Below, one piece after another: positions 56,351 to 64,000 of a stretch of DNA of 64,000 bases. Position numbers and translations under genes: made by a program. The stretch is taken from assembly GCA_016808115.1 (NCBI GenBank), contig JAEQBH010005424.1:310001-374000 (forward strand), read 5' to 3'. How positions within the stretch are numbered: the stretch's first letter is position 1; the number at the start of each line of letters is the position of its first letter. The notes under the pieces are model-generated. The model was not told the origin of the DNA. It ran no database searches and saw only the letters and a program-made list of their open reading frames with translations. Origin of the DNA: Tetrastigma voinierianum (Eukaryota > Streptophyta > Magnoliopsida > Vitales > Vitaceae).

Positions 56351-56660
56351 TACCCATTATGTTTCGGGGAGTGTGGGAGATGTAGTGGGATAGGTTATAC
56401 GGGTCGCGAGGAAGGGCCAGAAGAGGCAGGAATTCACACCCATTATCGATGTAATTTTAATGGTGGTGGTGAAATAATTTTCAACAAGTTGCTTGAAGGC
56501 AACAAAGGTTGAATGAACATATGATTTAAGACGTAATGGGTAAAACCATATATACTTTGTGAAATGATCAACAAAAATAGCGTAGTAATGAAAACCATCA
56601 AAGGAAGCGGTAGAGCCCCACATCGAGAAAAGATGAAATCAAGTGAGAGGAAGAATTGAT
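56351..56660 (-). pseudogene. Integrase core of copia element
   Basis: The open block 56623-56357 reads MWGSTASFDGFHYYAIFVDH, FTKYIWFYPLRLKSYVHSTF and VAFKQLVENYFTTTIKI. This is the copia integrase core start (DVWGPxxxxSxDGxxYYxxFVDxxTRYxWxYP). The GGEF stretch is lost (SIMGVNSCLFWPFLATRI). The strand and order agree with the RT to its left. Confidence 0.88.
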
Positions 56661-57190
56661 GCTTGATTTAGCGAAGGTAACTTGTGACTTTATTAATATT
56701 ATAGGAGAGTCTGAAGAAGGAACATAATGTTCTTTGGAAAATAAATACTTAAAGCACTAGAAATTTTTTGAAAAATTAAGCGAGACGAATAATGAGACAG
56801 ATTATTGCCACATAGAATAGCGACAAAGGGAGGGGCCAGAAATTTGAGGAAGACTAAAGAGGACTAACCGGCTAGTAATGAACATATCTCTCTGTTGCGA
56901 ACCCAGGTGACCCACGTGTGGCTTGATCCTGCATTTGAAAGAAAGAATAAAAAAATAGGACATTAATAGGGTTATCGGTACAAAGTGCCAAGACCAAAAT
57001 AAGATTCTTCGACATGGAAAACACATGTAGGACATTAGAGAAAAGTAAAGGTGTAGAGAGAGAGGTAAGGGAGAAGGAGCGATGTTGGCAAGCGCGATAA
57101 GCTGATCCATCGTCAATAATTACACTATCGGAGCGTCTGCACGATTGCATGAAGGCAGACGTGCGTCAGGTGGTCACATGGTGAGAAGCT
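56661..57190 (-). pseudogene. Protease and GAG-pre-integrase region of copia element
   Basis: 57150-56872 reads SVIIDDGSAYRACQHRSFSL, TSLSTPLLFSNVLHVFSMSK and NLILVLALCTDNPINVLFFY. In copia elements VxIGDGSxxxIxHxGxxxL and NVLHVPxMxKNLISVxxLC follow the protease active site. The W-DSGA site itself is not readable. The integrase zinc part follows in broken frames at 56640-56870. Confidence 0.82.
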
Positions 57191-57558
57191 TACCGAATCA
57201 ACAACCCGATCCATATAGGTACGGAGTGGAGGAGGGACTACGGTGTGGGCATAAGGTCGCAGTGAAGGTTTGGGAGGCGGGCACGGGCGGGAGTGGGCGA
57301 GAGAGGTCGAGTCTTGGGGTGGGTAGATGATTGCGTTCTTGGGTAGAGTGTCCGGTTAGCCACCATAAAGGCGACAACACCCAGGGTGACTATGCGAGGG
57401 TATTGGCAATGGGTAAGTGCAGTGGAGACATGGGCGGAGCATGCCGAAATCACGACTCTGCCGATCTAGGTTGGTAGAGCGGTCGAGAGCATAAATTCTG
57501 AGGACGTGGGGTGGTGTCGGACTGCGAGATCGGTTGTGGTTGTGCCATGATTGTTACA
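57191..57558 (-). pseudogene. Gag C-terminal (zinc-knuckle) part of copia element
   Basis: The minus strand gives an RGxTTTTDL start next to the X3 insertion, then a proline-rich stretch and a degenerate knuckle-like HVSTALTHCQYPRIVT. Its continuation toward the N-terminus lies at 61156, on the other side of X3. Confidence 0.55.
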
Positions 57559-58473
57559 TGCGACCCCGAGCTGACCCGACCAGATTAAGGCGAGTCGAAA
57601 CCATGGCCCAAGGGACGCCCATTTAATTCTTTTATTTTACATTTTATTAAGTTTTCTTTTTCAAAAATGTCGCGACCCGAATCCCCGGCCCGACCGAATG
57701 GCGGATCGGCAGGGCACGGTTTACTCGACGTTTTTATTTATCTTATTAAAGCGTTTAAGTAATTTTGTTTAGTTGCGGAGCGGTTTCCAGTTTAGGCAAC
57801 CCACAATCATTTACAAATTTCAAAAGCGATTCGGTAGGCATAAACATTAACAAAATACATTTACGAAAAGGCATTTCTATGCCCTTTCAAAATTATACAA
57901 AAATCAGGTTCGGGGTTTAACCCTTTTGTTTACAAATACCACTGTTCGAGATGATATGCAAATGACCAGTATATACTTATCTGTAGTACTCTCTCTATGA
58001 CTCACATTTGCTGCGATCTTGTCTCCGCTTCTTGTCTACTTTCGAAACACAACGCATAGATAAATTATCGCTAAGCATTATCATGCTTAGTGGTTCTATC
58101 TGATTCTATTTCAATATTCAATGTAGCTTAGCATGCATTTAACATTAAACCATGCCTATTAATTAGCATATACTCATATTTATTTCGCATGCTTTCAATT
58201 TCTAAATCATTGCAAATCACATCATACAATTTCAATGCAACATTTCATTTCACAATTCAATTTATGAATTTAAGCTTATACATAGAAATTCCATTTATGC
58301 TAAGTCAATGTTGGTTATTTCACCTTGGTATTTAATTCATGTTTCGACGGATTAGTTTAATGAATCGCCCTTATTATCATTCGGTAATTTGATTCACATT
58401 TACGGCGAATTAGTTTGATGAATCCCTCCGCATTATCATTGATAATGTGCTTACACATTTAACATTTTGGTCT

Positions 58474-58690
58474 CCATCGCGGATGCGTTTTGTACATCGG
58501 CGTGGTATCAATTAAATGTCATACGCCATCATGGCGGATGCAAATTGGTGCATCCCATGAGTGGGACAATTCTTGATGCCATACGCCATCATGGCGGATG
58601 CCGGAATTGGCGCATCGCGAAGAGTCAGGACATTGGGACTATTTGGGGGTGCGCCGTGGCGGATGCCGATTGGTGCATCCCGTCGGCGGT
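58474..58690. repeat. 52-67-bp tandem repeat in LTR X3
   Basis: The motif CC(a/g)T(c/g)...GGCGGATGC starts units at 58474, 58526, 58586 and 58653. Two of the units share ATACGCCATCATGGCGGATGC closely, and most also contain ATTGG(t/c)GCATC. A related single block sits in X1 at about 35018-35130. Confidence 0.8.
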
Positions 58691-59079
58691 TTAAATTATG
58701 TATATCATTCAATTCATTCGGTTTCCAAATACCACATTTCAATTCCATATTCACTTTCGTATACGATCTTTCAAGGATATACTCAATCACATGTACTTAT
58801 TTCATATTTAGCAGTAACTACCAAAATACTTGAAATAAGAATAAAGTCGAAGAACAAACATGCAAAAACTTGAAGAGGAATAGAAGTCGATAGAACAAAC
58901 CCAATCTTTGCACTTTGATTCCAATCCTTGGAATCTCAATCTCGGTTGGCTTTTTCTCCTCATAAATTCTCTTCCAAAACCATTAAAGAATAATGTTATT
59001 CCGTGTGTACTAATCGTTTTTATTAGGATTGATTTTCGGAGTTTAATATGAGTTCAATTCCAGCAGCTATATATGATGG

Positions 59080-59960
59080 ATTCTTGGGTTCAATGGGATT
59101 TTCTGAGGTCGAAAACACCGAGAGAAACGAAGTTCGGACGAAGGGATTATGGCCTTCGAGTTGGAGGTCATAATTAGTCTACCAGTAGGGCGGCGGTTAA
59201 ACTGACCTGACCTCCGGTAAGCTCGGTCTGACACCTCGGTCTGACATATTATATCCTCCTCAGGAATATGAATGAATTCTTGACTCAATGAGCTTTCCAT
59301 AGAGTCTAGAACACCGAATCGGTTCGGACGAGAAGAAGTTATGACAGCCGAGTTGGAGGTCATCGTGATCACACCAGGACAGTGACCTGACTGGTAACCT
59401 CCGGTCTGACATATTCTATTCTCCTCAGGCATGTGAATGAATTCTTGACTCAGCCGGCTTTCCATAGAGTCCAAAGAACACGAATCGGAGTTCGGACGAA
59501 GTTATGATAGCCAGAGTTTGAGGTCTACGTAGTCCGCACCCGGACAGTGATGGCCCAGGTAGTATGACGCCGATATTCGATTACGGCACTCGGTCTGACA
59601 TATTCTATCCTCCTCCAAGCATGTAGATTAATTCTTGACTCAATGATCTTTTCATGGGTCGAAGAACACCGAATCGGAGTTCGGTTGAAGAAGTTATGAT
59701 ACGAAGTTGGAGGTCATACGTAGTCACACCGAACAGAGGTATTGTGGTGACCTCTGTAAACTTGGTCTGACACCTAATATCCTCCTCAGGCATATCAATG
59801 TATTCTTGACTCAATGGACTTTCCATAGAGTCCAAGAACACCAAATCGAGGAGTTCGAGCAGAGGAGATATGACGCCGAGTTAAGAGGTCGTGCGATAAT
59901 CCCGAATCTGTGAAATTTGGCCACAAAGCTGAATGGCGAGCTACGGAGGCCAATGACTCT
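59080..59960. repeat. 165-196-bp tandem repeat in LTR X3, 5 units
   Basis: ATTCTTG(a/g)(c/g)TCA starts units at 59080, 59276, 59441, 59631 and 59802. Each continues with TTTCCATAGAGTC-like, CACCGAATCGG, AGTTATGA and GAGTTGGAGGTC, then a GGTCTGACA...ATCCTCCTC tail. The units differ by many substitutions and indels. Confidence 0.85.
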
Positions 59961-60137
59961 TCATGGCCGGAAGCTCTTCGGGGAGCAGTGGAAAGCTCGG
60001 ACGAGTCTGTTGACCTCACGGAATGGAATCTGCTGACCTGCATTGCGTAGGAGTCTCGGCTCTGGCACATGAGGCCTGCCCGACCTGCTGGCTGGGCCGA
60101 CCTCTATGGGCGACCTCTCACCCGAGTTAGTTCGAGT

Positions 60138-60413
60138 AAAAGGCCATAACTTGGTCTCTGAGGGTCAAATTGAAATTGAAAGCCTAACATCGAGTTCAGC
60201 GATGTGGCTACAATTCAGAAGGAATTTCCAAATTCTCACATTTTTTGACCTAAAACTGTTAAAGATAAATTTAGAATGACGAAGTGGCCGTCTTGACATT
60301 GAGATCTAGTGGCGACCTCGTTAAAAGGACCATAACTTGGTCTCTGAGGTCAAATCGAGAAAATTCAAAAGCCTAACATCAAGTTCATTGATTTGGCTAC
60401 AATTTACAGAAGA
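60138..60413. repeat. Duplicated 90-bp block, 185 bp apart, in LTR X3
   Basis: AAAAGG(a)CCATAACTTGG, then CTCTGAGG, AAGCCTAACATC(g/a)AGTTCA and TGGCTACAATT occur at 60138-60223 and again at 60323-60413. Confidence 0.8.
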
Positions 60414-61155
60414 ACTCACTACCAGTTCCGCTAACTGTACCCAAAAATCAGATCTAAGATCAGGTTAGATCGCCTTTACCACAAATATGCGGCTCCCATG
60501 GTTTAAATACAACCAGAAGCATTCCCTAAGGCAAGATAACCACCACATTCCCTTAGGCTATAAAATAATCAATGGGAGAAGACCTACACTTATAAGTTTG
60601 TCAAACTTTCAAGATTCAGTCTCTACTTACTGACTCTTGTCCTTTGGGAAGGTTTTGCTCTTCTTGTGAGCCTATGGTCCGTCGTTGGGGAATCTAGAGT
60701 GAGAATTTCTCACTGCAAGCTATCTCCTCTTTTCTGTTTACTCACTCTTCTCATGGATCACCCTTAATCATTACTTTAAAGGAGGAAACTTCCTCCTCTT
60801 TCCTACATACATGCCCTTTCCTTGATTTTTTCTTCTTTTTCTTTATTTCTTTTTATATTTGGGTCCTCATTTCTCTTGTTCCTTCATTTAAGTCTCACTT
60901 ATTATTTTAAATTTTCTTTCGTTTATTTTATATAATTGACATATACATATAAACTTACTTACAACAATTGACCCTTAGGTCCCCATTTACAATTTCCATA
61001 TTTTCTCTTTTTCACTTGGGTTTATCTCCAGTTCAATAATCATTTTAATCAATATTCATCTAACAATTCCCCGGAAAAAATACCCAAGTTGGCTGATTAT
61101 ACAGAATATATAATAATTTTATTATAAAAGTGCAGGGTATTTTTGGGGCGTTACA

Positions 61156-61975
61156 TGTCGACAACTGATGGGACAAGGAACTTAAGCAAAGGAACCAAGG
61201 CGATCAGGAATGGAGGTGAGCGGAGCCTGAAGGCACGAATGCTCGAGGTTAGACCTCGTAATTTAGGGTGCTTTCGAGCGTGGTGGAGTCTCTCTTGAAC
61301 TTGGAGAGCATGAGATAAGTTCGAGTAGGTCGGACCGAGTCCGTTCAAGACACGGATAGAGAGCTCATCAAAGTCAACGGGGACATTCATGAGAGCAAGA
61401 GAGTCAATGTTGTGTTTGGCATCTTGCTTGTATTCTGTAATGGTCTAATTACCTTGCTGAGGACTAGCAAGATTTTGGCGATGGACCATGATTCGTCCGC
61501 GGGAGGGAGAGGAATATGTCTTCTCGAGGGTGGTCGACGCAGCCAGAGATTTGGTGGAGGTGAAGAGAAATTGCACGAGCGTGGGAGAGACAAATCTATT
61601 AATTGCATTAAGAAGCAATTTATCCTATCGGAGCCAGAAAGTATAATTCGGATTTGGGGAGGGAGAAGCGGGATCAGGAAGAGTTATCGTTGCCGGAGGA
61701 CACGTCTTTGAGCTATCGACGAACCCAAGTAAGTTTTACCTAAATAAGATATATGTGAATTGTAGTAGATCACATAAGAGTAGTCGTGGGTGTGAGTTTG
61801 AAGCGATGCTAGCTTGCGGCGTTGAACGATTAACCTGGCTGGTCGGTTTCGATCAAGGCAGGTGGGTGCGAGGGAGGGCACGACGGCGGTGATGGAAGAT
61901 GTGTGGCAATTTGAAGAATGGGGCCTAGAAGGGGTAGATCATGAACAATGTGAGCTAAAAGGACATTATTGAGTT
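61156..61975 (-). pseudogene. Gag N-terminal part of copia element
   Basis: 61390-61151 reads MNVPVDFDELSIRVLNGLGP and TYSNLSHALQVQERL, the copia gag motif (DDELxxxILNGLGPxYxxLxxAIxxRE). 61608-61387 holds proline/serine-rich sequence. The N-terminus near 61900 is frameshifted. The reading order continues at 57558 after the X3 insertion. Confidence 0.8.
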
Positions 61976-61977
61976 AT

Positions 61978-61990
61978 GACTCTAATACCA
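61978..61990 (-). promoter_or_regulatory. Primer-binding site of copia element
   Basis: The minus strand reads TGGTATTAGAGTC, one change from the initiator tRNA-Met site TGGTATCAGAG. It follows the LTR end directly. Confidence 0.8.
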
Positions 61991-62123
61991 TATTACAAAG
62001 AGACTTTAAATATTATTAAGAAGCTAAGATATATATAAATATACCAAAACAAGGGCAAATAAATAAAAGAAGAAACGATAAAAGGTAACCACAATGTTCT
62101 CTAATAGTAATTCCATCCCAACA
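61991..62123 (-). mobile_element. Short 5' LTR of copia element
   Basis: On the minus strand the 133-bp unit starts TGTTGGGATGGAATTACT and ends CTTTGTAATA, right before the primer-binding site. It includes an AT-rich TATA-like stretch (TATTTATATATATC). LTRs this short occur in small plant copia groups such as Ale-type elements; the RT and gag motifs are compatible. Confidence 0.7.
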
Positions 62124-62905
62124 TGCAGGTTTTGTTGTGCTGCATATAGTTTTTGGTAAATATTAATTTCTAGAGAATTGAGAGCAGCATGGAAAAAAGA
62201 ACCAATCCTTCACCTTCGTGTACTAGTACTAGGACTTCTGTTTTAGGAAACATCATCTTTGTCATGCAAACTACCTTAAATGCGGTGATTTCTAATCCAT
62301 CAGTCTCTACATATATATTTCTGATTCCATGCCAGAATAATTTTCATTGTGCTTCATGATGCATTTGGAATGACTGAAATTGTGGTTTCCTCAGCATTGG
62401 AGTTAACCCCTTCCGTTTATAACAGATCTAATTTCAAATGAGTTATCAATCTTAGAGGTTCAAAAATCATCTCATCTTTATCTCGGTCTCTCATCAATTT
62501 GAGAATGAGGAAACTAAAGAATGATTAAGTCTCAATATGATCTCCTTAATTTTTCAGTTTCGAGTTTTATGAGTCTTGAGTCTTGGTCTGATTCTGATGA
62601 GTAAGGTTTGATTATGATGAACAATAGTGTGTGGCTCAAAGCAGGGTTATGTTAATAGTCTTTAGAATACATTCTGCTTGTGGGATATAAATGTCCAGTG
62701 TTCTTCACAGCCTTGTCTTCCTTACTGGTTCTTTAAAATTATTTTATTTATTTTAATTCATCAATACAAAAACTAAATAATTTAAATATACAAGTTTTTA
62801 AGTGATTTTTTTTGAGATTTTTATTAGACGATAAAAAATAAGAAAATTATCTTCTTCCCAACTTTTTTAGTTTTTAGTACTTTATATATAAACAAACATA
62901 ATTTA
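62124..62905. other. Flank outside the copia element, no gene seen
   Basis: AT-rich sequence without a readable coding segment on either strand and without LTR landmarks. It may be the original insertion site. Base composition would suit an intergenic or intronic region. Confidence 0.45.
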
Positions 62906-63180
62906 GGGGGCGTATTATATTAGGACTTTTAAAGATATTTATGAAATTTTTTATAAGAAAATGACTTTTATAGAGTTTGATAGATTTTTAAAAACTTTTG
63001 TAGAGTTTGTAAATGTACATGTAACTTTGACTTTTTATTATAAGACTTTATTGATTTTGAGTTGTAGATATTGATAGATTTTTATACTCTTATTTTAAAA
63101 GATTTTTATAGATTTTAATAGACTTTTGTAAATATTGATATACTTTTATAAACATTAAATAACTAGAAAAAATTCATATT
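62906..63180. mobile_element. Possible MITE end with repeated subterminal motif
   Basis: ggggcgtattatattagg, then acttttaaaga, resembles the GGGGTGTATTCAATTNGGATTTT end of plant MITEs. The core repeats variants of gacttttatagattttg(a)tag. The opposite end was not found. Confidence 0.4.
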
Positions 63181-64000
63181 TTAAATAAAAATAAATTATC
63201 ATAATTAAATAATTGTGTTCAATAAAAGTATCAGATTTATTTAAAATAATATTTCCCAACTTTTTATATATTCACTATTCTCCATATACTCAATGTTATC
63301 TAGAATTTATTTTGTTTTCAAATTTGTTATGAAAAACATATTTTTATTTAAAAAAAATATATAGATTTGAAAACATAATTTGTTACTTATTCAAACACGA
63401 TTTTTATGTGAAAAAAATAAAAAATTGTTAATAAAAATTAATTTTTAAAACTATTTCCCAAATATTAGAGTTTATTTTGAAACATTCTTTTAAATACAAA
63501 TTCACCCAAATAAAAAAGTTATTGAAAAATAGTATTCAAATCATTGTCAAGTTTTTTCCATTAAAAAAAAAATTCTTTTTAAGAAACTAGAATATATCCA
63601 CTAATATTCTTTGTGTTTTCAAATAGCTCTTAATAATAATATTTTGTTTTGATAATTGTCAATCTTTATATAAATTTAAAATAATTATAAAATCATCATC
63701 AAAACAAAAAAAAATGTCATACAAAATCATAAATTCTTTAAACAAGTTATTAAAAAAAAATTCAAAAAAATCACCAGACTTGTTAAATTGATAATGCATA
63801 AATTAACAATCTTAACTAAAAAATTTTTATTTTCAACTTTACAGTTTAAAATTTCAAACTCAACGTTCTCCAATACCTACAAATTTTTTTTTTAAGAACA
63901 ACAATGTATTCAAAAACTATAATACCAATAAAATATGATTTTGAAATACCTCTAAACTTCAATATGAATAAAAAACTATAAAACGTATTTAAATTTTCAT
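63181..64000. other. Very AT-rich tail, nothing recognised
   Basis: Long A/T runs and no open frame of note. I see no gene, LTR or repeat unit that can be supported. Confidence 0.5.

Larger units (their letters stand above)
57559..61155 (-). mobile_element. LTR X3 inserted in the copia gag
   Basis: On the minus strand it starts TGTAACGCCCCAAAAATACC at 61155 and ends CTCGGGGTCGCA at 57559. It matches X1 (33744) at the start, in the middle (GCTAAGCATTATCATGCTTAG) and at the end (TTTTTCAAAAATGTC and GGCGGATC). At about 3.6 kb it is longer than X1 (2.4 kb) and X2 (2.6 kb) because of internal tandem repeats. No gag or pol is present, so it is a solo LTR. A clean target duplication was not found. 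Confidence 0.75.

Noticed and set aside
59067..59844. Minus-strand open frames with repeated SMES(s/r)LSQE(f/y)I-type peptides
   Set aside because: The repeat is fully explained by the DNA tandem array in LTR X3; nothing else suggests a protein.
32194..60413. CRISPR-like spacing of repeats (39-bp, 52-67-bp and 165-196-bp arrays)
   Set aside because: Units are diverged along their whole length, there are no constant short repeats with unique spacers, and the context is a plant genome.
57552..61160. TTACA at both edges of X3 as a target duplication
   Set aside because: At the right edge TTACA is part of the LTR terminus itself (TGTAACG... in sense), so the match cannot count as a duplication of target DNA.
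1..64000. Many open frames of 60-120 codons on both strands
   Set aside because: Most overlap retroelement domains in the wrong frame or lie in low-complexity or AT-rich DNA, and they lack recognisable motifs. None is supported as a host gene.
1..64000. Endogenous plant pararetrovirus
   Set aside because: No movement-protein or coat-protein motif was seen, and all RT regions are followed or preceded by gypsy or copia landmarks and LTRs.

Overview
This window looks like plant nuclear heterochromatin. Nearly every interpretable stretch comes from LTR retrotransposons of types known from plants: Tekay/Del-like Ty3-gypsy chromoviruses, Tat-lineage Ty3-gypsy elements, and a Ty1-copia element with a short LTR. 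Primer-binding sites of the gypsy and copia elements match the 3' end of plant initiator tRNA-Met (TGGTATCAGAG type). I found no intact host gene, no rRNA or canonical tRNA gene, and no CRISPR array. All retroelement genes are broken by stops and frameshifts, so coding entries are given as pseudogenes with approximate ends. Lineage names come from motif recognition, not from a search.

Layout. 1-6531 holds a minus-strand chromovirus (E1) with a scrambled interior and a 5' LTR at about 4586-6531. That LTR sits inside the gag of a plus-strand chromovirus (P1), whose gag, protease, RT, RNase H, integrase and chromodomain fill 6532-10966. P1's 3' LTR (LTR A, 10980 to about 13830) is split by a minus-strand solo LTR with a perfect 5-bp target duplication (CATGT). 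13876-14475 is another minus-strand LTR. 14476-25210 is a plus-strand Tat element (G1). It carries a gene on the opposite strand downstream of pol and has LTR pieces in unexpected orientation. After a small MITE, 25456-31996 is a chromovirus with two LTRs but only gag and protease remnants between them. 32000-33530 is non-coding, with a 39-bp minisatellite and a foldback MITE. 33535-40034 is a second plus-strand Tat element (G2); its 5' LTR is split by a solo LTR (X1) that contains a large hairpin. 40035-42249 is a lone chromoviral LTR (D). 42256-42640 is a fragment of the Tat antisense gene. 42650-47708 is a third Tat element (G3) on the minus strand. 47760-54787 is a minus-strand Tekay-like element (X2) with its 5' LTR, inserted in the RT of a minus-strand copia element. 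That copia element reaches 62123 and is split a second time, in gag, by an LTR (X3, 57559-61155) full of internal tandem repeats. 62124-64000 is AT-rich flank outside the elements.

The parts do not work together as a pathway. They record repeated nested insertion, recombination to solo LTRs, internal deletion and inversion. The most interesting signal is the gene antisense to pol in the Tat elements: two copies keep a short GT-AG intron at the same place and phase, and one copy lies downstream of a palindromic TATA box. I could not tell whether this gene is already described for this lineage.
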